Shown here in pieces: positions 53,862 through 64,000 of a DNA stretch of 64,000 nucleotides; position 1 is the first letter of the stretch; each line of letters opens with the position of its first letter. The DNA is from Ceratobasidium sp. AG-K (taxonomy: Eukaryota > Basidiomycota > Agaricomycetes > Cantharellales > Ceratobasidiaceae). The notes beneath the pieces are model-generated. The model ran no database searches and was not told the origin of the DNA. It worked only from the letters and a program-made list of their open reading frames with translations. The stretch lies in contig JAWNGF010000002.1 in assembly GCA_037039685.1 (NCBI GenBank), forward strand, positions 6,324,001-6,388,000. The letters run 5' to 3'. The position numbers and the translations under genes were made by a program.

Positions 53862-55538
53862 CTAGGCTTTTCCCAACTCCTTTTCATTGTTGCTAGTTTC
53901 TTCCAGGTCTCCTGCCATGGCCTTCTCCTTCCCATTGGTAGATGGAAAGTCTTGGTCCTTCCATCCATTTTTGCACTGTCACACAAAGTGTTCCTTTGAT
54001 CCGCATTTGATGCAGGCTCCCTCCTGGCAATGACACTTCTTGGTTTCTTCAGGGACTAATTTTGGTTTCTTGCCTTGAGCTCTTCCATTTCGACTTGTTT
54101 GCCCCTTATTGCCTTGTCCAGTTTGATTGCTTGCTGGACCTCCATATACTTTGATATATGTTGATCTATGCCCTCATTTTGCTTTGATCATTTGATCCAC
54201 TTTAATGGTTGCTGTCACAAGTCCCTCAAAATTTAGGTTTCCAACATTGTTGCACATCAGGGATAGGGTGTCTAGTTCTGCTAGCAATTCTGGGGCTAGC
54301 CCTTGTTTGAAGGCTTCCTTGTACGCTGCATCTTCAATGTTGGTAAGAGCCTTATGGCTTCTGAACCCTGTAATATAGGAAGTGAGAGCATTGTCAATGG
54401 GACCCTTCATTTGGATTGTCATGAGTATCCTGGAAGCCTGTTCCTTTGCCATTGGATTGCTAAGGTTGAGGAGAAAGTCCTCCCTCATGTTTGACCAGGA
54501 GTAGATTGCATTGCTGTTGCTAGTATAGGAAGGGTTTTTGGTGATTCTTTCAAGGTGATTGAAAGCCCATGCTTTTGCTTCCTTGTGTTCCATGTTGCTG
54601 AGGAATGTAGTGATCTTCTTTTGGTTGTTATTGAAGATCTGCCCATGGATGTTGAAGTGTGTTTCCATCAATGTAATGAATCAATTGGCTTCTGTTCCTC
54701 TTTTTGCATTGTATGCTTCTGGTTTTTTGACAATTGTCAATTGATCTTTGCTTTCTGTGACATCATTTGCTATATCCGCATAGATGCTGAAATGTTTGCT
54801 GCAAGTTGTGTTAGGCTTCTTTTCTTCCTTTGAAGGGTTGTATATCTTTTGCCTAATTGTTCTTGTTGATCCTCCTGACCCTGCTTCTCCTGTCCTGACG
54901 CTTTCTTGATCTGATTCTAGGTACTGGTATTCTTCAAGGGGAAAGGTTGTTGTCCTTTTTGGAGTCTCTGGAGGAGGTGCTGTAATCCTGGAAGTTCTAG
55001 GTGTTGTAGATTCTTTGCTATGTGTGCCTTGTTCAGCTTCTTCTTCCTCCCTTGGCTCTAGCATTTTTGCCATACTATCTACAATGTTTAGGATTTATTC
55101 TATTTCTTCATCCTGTGCGTAAATGTTGCTTTTTGTGGCTCCTGTTTCTTGAAGTTGGTAGACACCTGTTTGTAAGGTTTGTACATCTTCCCCTGGCTCC
55201 CTCATATCTCATTGAATTTGAAGAAAAGATGCATCAAGTATGCATACTAAGCGTCCCATTGTATGGTTGAAGACTTCTTGCATTTGCACTAGTGTTGTGA
55301 CAGTTTTCTGGGCCACTGGTATTCCTACAATCTGTTCTAGTGTCTTGTCTCCTTGCTGTCCTGGTCCAGATCCTTCTAAATCCGCCATTGTGAGTTCAGG
55401 GAGATTTATTGATCCCATGGCCGGAGTTGCCGTTGGATTGGGTCTTGTGGTTCTTTCCCTTGGTCTTAAGGGATCTGTCCATCCTTCTTTGGGCTGAGCC
55501 ATTTGAGGTGGATTCCTTCTTGATTCTTGTGAAGCCAT
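53862..55538 (-). pseudogene. C1 gag
   Basis: One frame from MASQESRRNPPQ with stops at about 55209 (TGA), 55095 (TAA), 54672 (TGA), 54171 and in the zinc knuckle. Acidic linker LEPREEEEAEQG, capsid part with SNMREDFLLNLSNPM and FRSHKALTNIEDAAYKEAF, and knuckle CIKCGSKEHFV-stop-QC whose TGA is also present in C2. Confidence 0.8.
53868..53874 (-). promoter_or_regulatory. C1 -1 ribosomal frameshift site
   Basis: GGGAAAA in gag frame (TTG GGA AAA), one codon before the gag TAG. The -1 frame is open into MSDATQ. In C2 the heptamer is GGCAAAA. Confidence 0.7.
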
Positions 55539-55742
55539 AGATTTGTCTTTGTAGTACTATTCATTGAATGAACCTGATGTTGAGTAGATATTGATTGCCG
55601 AAAAAATAAGGTTCAAAAGTTTGATGTGGTGTCTGAGGGTGTGGGAACACAAAAACTAGTGGTCACCCAAGTTGCCACAAGACGTTTGAGGGTGCTATGA
55701 TGGCTATTGACTGTTTCCTTCTGGAATAATCTTGTTCTGCAA

Positions 55743-56238
55743 TGTTGCAACCCAACTCTATGATGGTTGCTGACTGTGACTGTATGTGCTCAAGTCAAGA
55801 CTTGGAGAGGCTTGGCACCTGAAGAACTTGTGAACTGTAGACTGTGAACGGCACTAAGACCTGAGGATCCAAGGTAACCCTGAGGGAAACCCAGTGAAGG
55901 ACTGTTTGTTGGGAAATGACAAGGCAAACAAGATGGGGATACCATGCTTGTTGTTGCCTCATTATATATTCAGAAAAGGCATGAGTCATACTCATGCCAA
56001 GAAACAAGTCATACAAACTGTCCAATCAGAAAACTCCATGAGTCATGTCCTATAAAGGAACATGACTTGCCAATAAAGGAAATTGCAAGACAAAAGAGAA
56101 AGGAAGCAGCCTAAGGCTGCGCACAAACAAAGGAAAGCAAGCAACAAAGGAAAAGCGCACAAAGGAGAAAACAGAGAAGGCAACACAAGGCAAGCAAACC
56201 GGAGTCCAAGTCTATTGGAGGGGCCTTGGGTCACAACA
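55743..56238 (-). repeat. C1 5' LTR (probably recombinant with C2 LTR)
   Basis: 496 bp. Inside it, TTGCAGAACAAGAT mirrors the predicted RNA start ATCTTGTTTGCC. Faces the LTR at 58464 in opposite direction, with inverted E sequence between. Confidence 0.88.
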
Positions 56239-56876
56239 CTGGACACACTTCTGAGACACCTTCTGACTACCTCATTAGGAAGAGGAAGCTTCTCATCATG
56301 GTGTTCAGGTTAACTGACACTGAACTAATTCTTGAATTTCTGAATGGTGCACCACATTACTGGAGGACTGTGGTAGATACCTCAAATATTTACACATTTA
56401 ACCAGTTCCAAGAAAATGTTAAGTACCATGAAGAAACTCTTCTACATGGAACTAAAGGAGAAAGTTCAGGATCAGTGTCCAAGAAAGATTTGGATAAAAT
56501 CTGGGACAAAATGCGGAAAATTGAGGAAAAGTGCTCATCTGGATTCAGGAATACATCAAAGACTCATGCAGTACAAGCTATGAAACCCAAGTATCCCAAG
56601 GATGATAAGAATGTTTCCAAGAAGCCCACTCCAGGTTCTTTGGGAAAGAGAGGGTGCATCCACTGTGAAGCACTAATCATTGGGATAGAGAATGCAAGTA
56701 TGCTTGCAAGAATGCTGCAAAAGTGAGGTCCCATTTCTTGAATTCTAGCCCAGAGGAAATCAGCGCTCAGGAAGAATAGGAACAAGTTGAATAGGAGATT
56801 TGTGGAACAACTGATGGAGAAGAATCTACTGATGGATCTGACACAGAAGAGTCAGAGGATTTTTAAGTAGGTCCCA
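56239..56876 (+). pseudogene. E gag, partial, in inverted segment
   Basis: Reads ILEFLNGAPHYWRTVVDTS and FQENVKYHEETLL of a capsid C-terminal half, a basic linker, and a zinc knuckle split over two frames (CIHC, then HWDREC). An acidic patch follows. It begins in mid-gene at the C LTR. Confidence 0.7.
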
Positions 56877-56979
56877 GTCAGCCATAGAGAGTGAAGAAAA
56901 AGTAGAAGAAGACTGTAACTCTTCATGGGACCCAGGGACCATTACATCTTCCAATCAGATAGAAGCAAATAGCCTCCAA

Positions 56980-58011
56980 GTGACTGTTACCCCTCAAGAT
57001 ATACCCTCAAGGTGCTCATTTTACAAATCTATGATCAACAGGAAGCCCATACCTTCTGACAATACTTCAAACAAGTTGGTATTACAGAAAGTAATGGCTA
57101 GACCTCCTGGAACTTCATTTTTGGGTTCAAGAGCTACTACTATTCAAGGGATACTAGGTTCTGAGACAGTAAAATGTCCCATAACTATAGATTCTGGATC
57201 TGATATTACTTTGGTATCTCAGATACAGTTAGAATCTATGGTAAAACCCCCCAAGATAAAAGTAGGACAAAAAATTCAGTTGCATCAAGTAACTGGTAAA
57301 ACCATTATCACTGGCTATGTCAATCTTCCTATCACTGTCAACACTCCTCAGGGAGATGTAGAAATGAATGTGGAAGCTTATGCAGTCAAAGGAATGAGCA
57401 CTCCATTCATTTTAGGTAATGATTTTGCCAGTCAATATCAACTGTCCATGCTGTGCAAATCCAATAAGACTTACACTGTCTTTGGAAGTACTGGAAGGAA
57501 AGTGGAAGCACTAGAGTCATACACAGTTCCTAGAACTGATGATTCTGGTAATGTTTTCCATGTACATATAAGACCTGACTTCAAGTTCAATTCAGCAAAG
57601 AGTGCATTTATGCACAAAAATAAGGCAAAAATTGCAAAGGTGAAAAGGTTGTCTGAAAAGGTAACTCCAGTATGCCTGGCTAAAAATGTCCAATGGAAGC
57701 CAGAAAGTGCTCACTTAGTACCTATCAGTGCTAAGTTTGAATCAGGTCAGACAGAAGGTTTTCTGGAGAAAATAGTACTCTCTCATGATGGCCAAGATAA
57801 TATCTATGGCATTGCAGACTGTATTATATCCAAAGACACTTCTAGGATTCAACTATGTAACTTCTCCAAGAAGTACATAAAGATTCCTAAATGAACCATT
57901 ATTGGTTACATGAGTAATGTGAAGGATGGACTCAACAACAAAGCCCAGCTGAAAGAAGATAAAATCAACAGTGGAGTAGCTAAGTGTGAATTTATAAAAG
58001 CACTAGCTAAC
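56980..58011 (+). pseudogene. E pol, protease, in inverted segment
   Basis: Aspartic protease with ITIDSGSDITLVSQ, flap region and ILGNDFASQY near the second conserved motif, so active-site residues are normal. The frame runs to TGA 57892-57894, then stays open to the F LTR at 58012. Removing F and one copy of its duplication keeps the frame to PEPT at 58461-58463, which joins TEEEILLSEP at 49059. Confidence 0.8.
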
Positions 58012-58434
58012 TGTTGCAACCTGCTAATGCCTATGGTTGACAACCACTAATGGCCTTTGAGATGTGAGAACAATATGAGATAAGTCTTCTAAGACTCTAT
58101 CACTAATGTGGACAAACGCTAGTCTTGTCAGTACAAGTCACTAGCTCCTAAGTCCAAGTGGCTGTGCTAAAGGCTAAGTAGCCAAGTGCCTCTGATCACA
58201 CTGCAGGGAGAGTTGACAAGGCAAAGCAAGCTGGGGATGACCATGCTTGCAAGCCAGTATATATACTCAGAAAGCAGGTGAGTCATAGTAAATACATGAG
58301 TCACATGTCTGGACACATCATCCATACACCTCACTAAACAAGGGAGAGGGCTCAACAAAGAGAAAGGGCGCCTAAGGCTCTGGTACAAGCCACAAGTCCG
58401 CAAACAGAGACAGAGGGAGGGACTGGTCACAACA
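58012..58434 (-). repeat. Solo LTR of family F (shorter copy)
   Basis: 423 bp, TGTTGCAACC to GGTCACAACA, flanked by CTAAC (58007-58011) and CTAAG (58435-58439). TGAGTCA at 58279-58285 and 58297-58303. About 75 bp shorter than the copy at 61320. Confidence 0.82.
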
Positions 58435-58463
58435 CTAAGCAAACACCTGTCCCAGAGCCCACT

Positions 58464-58958
58464 TGTTGTGACCCAAGGCCCCTCCAATAGACTTGGACTC
58501 CAATTCACTTGCCTTGTGCCTTCCTTATTTGCATTCTCCTTTGTGTGTATTTCCTTTTTTGCCTGCTTCCTTTGTTTGTGCACAGCCTTAGGCTGCTTCC
58601 TTTTTCTTTTGTCTGGCTGCTTCCATTCTTGGCAAGTCATGTTCCTTTATAGGACATGACTCATGGAGTTTTCTGATTGGATAGTTTGTATGACTTGTTT
58701 CTTTGCATGAGTATGACTTATGCCTTTTCTGAATATATAATGAGGCAACAACAAGCATGGTATCCCCATCTTGTTTGCCTTGTCATTTCCCAACAAACAG
58801 TCCTTCACTGGGTTTCCCTCAGGGTTACCTTGGATCCTCAGGTCTTAGTGCCATTCACAGTCTATAGTTCACAGTTCTTTGGGTGCCAAGTCTCTCTAAG
58901 TCTTGACTTGTGCACATACAGTTACAGTCGGCAACCATCATAGTGTTGGGTTGCAACA
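58464..58958 (+). repeat. C2 5' LTR
   Basis: 495 bp, TGTTGTGACC to GGTTGCAACA. TATATAA at 58734-58740, predicted RNA start ATCTTGTTTGCC at 58768-58779, and its near complement GCAAAACAAGAT at 58961-58972. Confidence 0.9.
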
Positions 58959-59162
58959 TTGCAAAACAAGATTATTCCACAAGGAAACAGTCAATAGCCA
59001 TCATAGCACCCTCAAACGTCTTGTGGCAACTTGGGTGACCACTAGTTTTTGTGTTCCCACACCCTCAGACACCACATCAAACTTTTGAACCTTATTTTTT
59101 TGGCAATCAATATCTACTCAATGTCAGGTTCATTCAATGAATAGTACTACAAAGACAAATCT

Positions 59163-60839
59163 ATGGCTTTGCAAAAATCAAGCAGGAACCTGCCCCAAAT
59201 GGCTCAGCCCAAAGAAGGATGGACAGATCCCCTAAGACCAAGAGAAAGAACTACAAGACCCAATCAAATGGCAACTCAAGGCATGGGGTAAATAAATCTT
59301 CCTGAACTCACAATGGCAGATTTAGAAGGATCTGGACCAGGACAGCAAGGAGACAAGACACTAGCACAGATTGTAGGAATACCAGTGGCCCAGGAAACTG
59401 TCACAACACTAGCACAAATGCAAGAAGTCTTCAACCATACAATGGGTCACTTAGTACACATACTTGATGCATCTTTTCTTCAAATTCAACAAGATATCAG
59501 GGAAACAGGGGAAGATGTCCAAACCTTACAAACAGGTGTCTATTGCCTTCAAGAAACAGGAGCCACAAAAAGCAACATTCATGCACAAAACAAAGAAATA
59601 GAGCAAATTCTAAATGTTGTAAATAGTATTGCAAAAATGCTAGAACCAAAGGAGGAAGAAGATGCTGAACAAGGCACACATGGTGAAGAACCTACAACAC
59701 CTAGAACCTCCAGGATTGCAGCACCTGCCCCAGAAACTCCAAAAAAGACAACAACTTTTCCCCTTGAAGAATACCAGTACCTAGAATCAGATCAAGAAAG
59801 CGTCAGGACAGGGGAAGCAGGGTCTGGAGGATCAACCAGGACAATCAGGTGAAAGATACAAACCCCTGCAAAGGAGGAAAAGAAGCCCAACACAACTTGC
59901 AGCAGACATTTCAGTATCTATGCAGATATAGCAAATGATGTCACAGAAAGCAAGGATTGATTGACAATTGTCAAAAAACCAGAAGCATACAATGCAAAAA
60001 GAGGAACAGAAGGCAATTGATTCATTACATTGATGGAAACATACTTCAACATCCATGGGCAGATCTTTTATAATGATTAGAAGAAGATTACTACACTCCT
60101 CAGCAACATGGAACACAAGGAAGCAAAAGCATGGGCTTTCAATAATCTCAAAAGGATTAACAAAAACCCTTCCTATACCAGCAACACCAATGCGATCTAC
60201 TCCTGGTCAAACATGAGGGAGGACTTTCTCCTCAACTGTAGCAATCCAATGGCAAAGGAACAGGCTTCCAGGAAACTCATGACAATCCAAATGAAGGGTC
60301 CTATTGACAATGCTCTCACTTCCTATATTACAGGGTTCAGAAGCCATAAGGCTCTTACCAACATTGAAGATGCAGCATACAAGGAAGCCTTCAAACAAGG
60401 GCTAGCCCCAGAATTGCTAGCAGAACTAGACACCCTATCCCTGATGAGTGACAATGTTGGAAACCTAAATTTTGAAGGACTTGTGACAGCAACCATTAAA
60501 GTGGACAAAATGCTCAAGGCAAAACAAGGGTATAGATCAACATACATCAGAGCATATGGAGGTTCAGGAAGCAATCAAACTGGACAAGGCAATAAGGGGC
60601 AAACAAGTCAAAATGGAAGAACTCAAGGCAAGAAACCAAAATTAGTCCCTGAAGAAACCAAGAAGTGTCATTGCCAGGAGGGAGCCTGCATCAAATGTGG
60701 ATCAAAGGAACACTTTGTGTGACAGTGCAAAAATGGATGGAAGGACCAAGACATTCCATCTACCAATGGGAAGGAGAAGGCCAAAGCAGGAGATCTGGAA
60801 GAAACTAGCAACAGCAAAAAAGAGTTGGCAAAAGCCTAG
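59163..60839 (+). pseudogene. C2 gag
   Basis: Frame from MALQKSSRNLPQ to TAG 60837-60839. TGA at 59850-59852, 59957, 60018 and 60720-60722, TAG near 60080. Where C1 and C2 differ, CAA in one often faces TGA in the other, which points to CGA in the ancestor. Capsid and knuckle as in C1. Confidence 0.82.
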
Positions 60840-60853
60840 GGTGCTCTGCTTCC

Positions 60854-61319
60854 ATGTCAGATGCTACCCAGATACCCTTGATCTTGAGGAAACAAATGTA
60901 CTATAAAGCAACAAATGAATCACCACTTGTCTCAACTCAGATCAAGGGAATCATGGATCCCACTCCCACACTTATTGATTCTGGATCAACAAAGAACTTC
61001 ATTGATATCACCTTCTGCCAAAAAAATTCCATTCCCCTTATCAAATTACCTAAGGCAAGAGAAGTCATAGGAATCAATGGAAAAAAGCTACCATCAGTTG
61101 TCCAGTACAAGGTCCACCTCACCTTTGAAATCTTGGGAAAGAATTTCACACAACAATGTTATGTTATGCCAACTGGAGAATCTCCCCTAATTCTAGGAAT
61201 GACATGGCTAACAGAAGCCAACCCTGAAATAAACTGAAAACAAAGGAAATCACTTGGCAAAAGGAACCCATCATAGCAAAAGCAGTGCATCTAACAGAAA
61301 TACCAGAAGAATTCCAAGA
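60854..61319 (+). pseudogene. C2 pol, protease
   Basis: MSDATQIPLILRKQ, active site LIDSGSTKNFI, LILGMTWLTEANPEIN, then a one-base loss. Interrupted by the F LTR. Confidence 0.82.
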
Positions 61320-61817
61320 TGTCATGACCTGTCCCTCCCTCAGTCTCTGTTTGCAGACTTGTGGCTGGTACCAGCGCCTTTAGTGCCTCCTCTCTTTGTT
61401 GTGCCCTCTGCCTTGTTTAGTAAGGTGTATGGATGATGTGCCACTATGAGTCATATGACTCATACTGTTTTCTGTTGGCTGGCCTGTGCGGCTCCCTCTA
61501 TGACTTGGACTTTGACTCAGATGTGTGACTCATGTATTTACTATGACTCACCTGCTTTCTGAGTATAAATACTGGCTTGCAAGCATGGTCATCCCCAGCT
61601 TGCTTTGCCTTGTCAACTCTCCCTGCAGTGTGATCAGAGGCACTTGGCTACTTAGTCTTCAGCGCAGCAACTTGGACTTAGGAGCTAGTGACTTGTACTG
61701 ACAAGACTGGTGTTTGTCCACCTTAGTGATAGAGTCTTAGAAGACTTATCACATATTGTTCTCACATCTCAAAGGCCATTAGCAGTTGTCAACCATAGGT
61801 ATTAGTAGGTTGTGACA
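61320..61817 (+). repeat. Solo LTR of family F (long copy)
   Basis: 498 bp, TGTCATGACC to GGTTGTGACA, with CAAGA duplications at 61315-61319 and 61818-61822. TATAAATA-type box and a GCAAGC/GCTTGC inverted repeat around the expected start, as in the other families. Confidence 0.92.
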
Positions 61818-61822
61818 CAAGA

Positions 61823-62747
61823 TTTCAAGAAGGTTTTCAGTGAGGAACTCTTCAAAGAACTGCCACCACACAGGGAATGGGATTGCAAAATCAATTTTAG
61901 GCCAGATACAGAACTGCCTAAACCAGCATGGACTTATCCACTTTCTCCAATGGAAACACAAGTCCTGAGGAAACATATAGAGGAGGAACTAGCAGCAGGC
62001 AAGATTGTACCAAGCAAATCACCCATTGCATCACCAGCTTTCTTTGTTAAGAAGCATCCAGATGAGAATGCAGAACCTATGACACCGGAGGAACTTTTGC
62101 AACTGGCAGTTGACCTCAGAGGGGTCAATAGGATCACTATACCTGATCAATTCCCTTTGCCACTGCAGGAGGATCTTCTGGAAAAATTAAAGGAAGCTAA
62201 AATTTTCTCAAAATTGGACTTACAGCAAGGTTTCAATAACATTTGAATCAAAGAAAGCAATCAATGGAAAACAGTGTTCAGAACCAAGGAAGGACACTAT
62301 GAATACAGGGTCATGCCATCTGGACTCATGAATGCTCCAGCAATCTTCCATGATATAAAGGACATCTCAGTAGTGATCTGCATTGATGACATTCTCATCT
62401 TCTGAAAGGACCAGGAACAACATGTAAAAGATGTCAGGGAGGTACTCAAGCAATTAGAAGAAAATAACCTCTTCCTGAAGATCACAAAATGCAAATTCTT
62501 TATTACCATGGTCACCTTTGTTGGTATTGTCATCACACCTGAAGGAATCTCCATGGAAAAAGACAAAATCAAGGCAATATTGGAATGGTGCATCCCAAAA
62601 ACAGTCAAACAAGTACAGGCTTTCTTAGGCTTTGCAAACTTCTACTGGCAATTTGTGCAAAACATCAGCAGTATTGTTAAACCATTAACCAAACTCACAA
62701 GAAAAGAGCAGAAGTGGGAATGGGGTGTAGAACAACAACAAGCCTTT
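61823..62747 (+). pseudogene. C2 pol, reverse transcriptase
   Basis: PSKSPIASPAFFVKK, VDLRGVNRITIPDQFPLP, FSKLDLQQGFNN, then [16 protein letters not shown] and a CIDDILIF box (Tyr to Cys), FLGFANFYWQFVQ. It stops in WGVEQQQAF at the B LTR. Confidence 0.82.
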
Positions 62748-62875
62748 TGTTGTGAGCCAGCTCACTCCATCAGACTCGTCTTGTGCCTTGCCCGCCTGTC
62801 CTTGTGTCTGTTGTCCTGTATGTATGTTGTTTGTCTTTTCCTGTGCTGCGTTGCCACCTTCTTGTGGTTATTCTG
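62748..62875 (+). repeat. Family B LTR, first 128 bp
   Basis: TGTTGTGAGCCAGCTCACTC matches the inverted end of the B solo LTR. It is cut by A4, so the remainder should lie beyond the window. Confidence 0.8.
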
Positions 62876-63287
62876 TGTCATGAGCTGACTAAGCTCAGAC
62901 ATTTTATTCTGATTTTATATCTTTTTTTCCGAACACTTTCCTTTTTAGGTACAAATGTCCTCTGGCGCTTCACTTGTATCATGTGATGTATTTGTCTTTT
63001 CATTTGATATTAGTGATACTTCCGGAACTTCCAGAATGTCGAGTCATACCTCTTATCTCACTTATCATTGGTTGTACTTGGCTTTCCCACACTGATAGAT
63101 GATGACGTGGCCTTGATCTCACATGTATATAAACCCATAGGTCAAGCCGGTTAACAACAAGGCTTGACCTCTTCTCCACTAGGACTTGCCTATTCAACTC
63201 TTTTACTATCACTGCTCCTTGGGTTCTAAGACTTGTCTAAGTCAAACCCCTTAACTCTTATATACCTAATTGACCCAAGTTGGGACA
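62876..63287 (+). repeat. A4 5' LTR
   Basis: 412 bp, nearly identical to the A2 and A3 LTRs. TTAGGTCAAGCCTTTC follows as the self-priming site. Confidence 0.93.
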
Positions 63288-63790
63288 TTAGGTCAAGCCT
63301 TTCCTAGCATTGGCTTTAAGCCCCTGCTCTTCCACCAAGTAGATAGAACGTACACGGGAAAACGGGCATAGTACAACAGACAAAGAGCTATACTTGATAT
63401 AGACCAGTAGTCCCACGTCGCTATATGCTGTCAGTGAACCCAATCGTTATCCTCTTTCGGGTCATAGTGGCCTTATTCAGCTAAATACACCCTTACTCTG
63501 TTATACACTGTCGCTATCATGCCCGCCCAAGGCTGTTGATAACTGATAAGATCAGAAAAGGAGTATATAAAGCAAAAGCTTAGCGCCTAGCACCCTTCAC
63601 ATCCAAACCAACATCTCGAGGAAGCCAGATCCTCTCAAGCAAAAACTGGAAAGTGGTCAGAGCACCACCCAAGTTAACACTCTCATCCATCAAGAACCAC
63701 ATCAATTTCTCGTTTCCATCAGTACGCACTAAAAAGGGACTAATTAGTAACTAACTAATTAACCTTAAAAGTGTTCCCTGCATTTTTTAG
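63288..63790 (+). promoter_or_regulatory. A4 leader with internal TATA box and candidate intron
   Basis: GATAAC and GATAAG precede TATATAAA at 63564-63571 (the third GATA motif is changed to GAAAAG). The candidate intron is 63722-63790, GTACGC to TTTTTTAG, with two CTAAC/CTAAT motifs. Confidence 0.55.
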
Positions 63791-64000
63791 CCTCTGCAAA
63801 GCAGTCTTTAGACTAAAAGACTTTGTCCTCGATCTAGACACCAAAGTCGACAAATTAAACAGTCGAATTGAAGTACTAGAAGAAGATCAAGTCGAACAAG
63901 CAGAGGATCTAAGGATCCAACGTACCAGAAACGACGAAAACTATAATCAACTTGAAGCCGATTATCAATCTCTTCATTCAAGGCTCAAGTTCATCGAAAT
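63791..64000 (+). CDS. A4 ORF0, coiled-coil protein (partial)
   Basis: Open from after the candidate acceptor to the window edge: LDTKVDKLNSRIEVLEEDQV and further heptads. Same protein as in A0, A1 and A3. Confidence 0.6.

Larger units (their letters stand above)
49062..56238 (-). mobile_element. Family C element C1
   Basis: LTRs 49062-49557 and 55743-56238, both 496 bp. Left duplication AGTGG at 49057-49061; the matching copy is found inverted (CCACT) at 58459-58463, not beside the right LTR, because of a later inversion. Internal deletion in reverse transcriptase; B solo LTR at 52398-52839. Confidence 0.88.
58464..62747 (+). mobile_element. Family C element C2 (truncated on the right)
   Basis: 5' LTR, gag, protease and reverse transcriptase, then cut by a B LTR. 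Lies in E in the orientation opposite to C1. Confidence 0.85.
597..64000 (-). mobile_element. Family E Ty3/Gypsy element, outermost host of the nest (fragmented)
   Basis: Pieces in minus orientation lie at 597-5333 and 46934-49061, and an inverted piece at 56239-58463 holds gag and protease. The 3' LTR is 597-1865; the 5' LTR is not in the window, so the right end is open and the given end is only the window edge. The reading frames of the pieces join cleanly when the D, C and F insertions are removed. E is the oldest insertion because all other elements sit inside it. Confidence 0.75.
62876..64000 (+). mobile_element. Family A element A4, 5' end
   Basis: Complete 5' LTR, leader and start of ORF0, running off the window. 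Left target flank TTCTG at 62871-62875. Confidence 0.9.

Noticed and set aside
1..64000. CRISPR array, bacterial operon or prophage
   Set aside because: No short regularly spaced repeats, ribosome binding sites or phage genes; the repeats are LTRs with 5 bp target duplications.

Overview
The window is an almost pure block of nested LTR retrotransposons from a fungus. Ty3/Gypsy chromovirus polyproteins (DDE integrase followed by a chromodomain), very short spacing, a fungal-type candidate intron and the absence of any host gene fit a basidiomycete; a Rhizoctonia-like Agaricomycete is my best guess, from memory of similar polyproteins and not proven here. I saw no rRNA, tRNA, CRISPR array or clear host gene.

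I use six arbitrary family letters. A: 412-414 bp LTR (TGTCATGAGC...), coiled-coil ORF0 upstream of gag, pol ending in a chromodomain. B: about 462 bp LTR, gag, pol, then an extra ORF3. C: 496 bp LTR, gag, pol, ORF3 related to that of B. D: 428 bp LTR, ORF3-like gene after pol. E: about 1.27 kb LTR, pol, then two 3' genes. F: seen only as two solo LTRs.

Layout. Positions 1-596 are unrecognised flank. A minus-strand E element begins with its 3' LTR at 597-1865 and runs to the right edge in pieces. D (plus, 5334-46928, target duplication TTCAA) splits E integrase. Inside D lies A0 (plus, about 7383-44735); inside A0 lies A1 (minus, 8723-39326, CATTC/CGTTC); A1 was hit by B1 (minus, 10760-18002, TCCAG), A2 (plus, 18696-30913, TTTGG), a D solo LTR (31341-31766, CCCTC) and B2 (minus, 32179-35954, GTATA); A2 was hit by A3 (minus, 20602-27542, GAAAT). 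The deepest path E>D>A0>A1>A2>A3 is six elements. To the right, E continues at 46934-49061, is broken by C1 (minus, 49062-56238, itself carrying B solo LTR 52398-52839, GGCAG), and reappears inverted at 56239-58463 because two opposed C LTRs recombined. C2 (plus, from 58464) carries an F solo LTR (61320-61817, CAAGA) and is cut by a B LTR fragment and by A4, which leaves the window.

How the parts work. Gag and Pol of A, B and C are joined by what looks like -1 ribosomal frameshifting at an identical heptamer GGGAAAA. The LTRs of A, B, C and D place a start-site sequence 32-34 bases from the first base of the TATA box that is complementary to the sequence just inside the 5' LTR, the signature of Tf1/sushi-type self-priming. 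Most breaks are TGA codons explained by CpG deamination of CGA. The most novel items are ORF3, a gene in the envelope position with an acidic SUMO-interaction-like tail shared by B and C (and echoed in D), and the private promoter, leader intron and coiled-coil ORF0 of family A.
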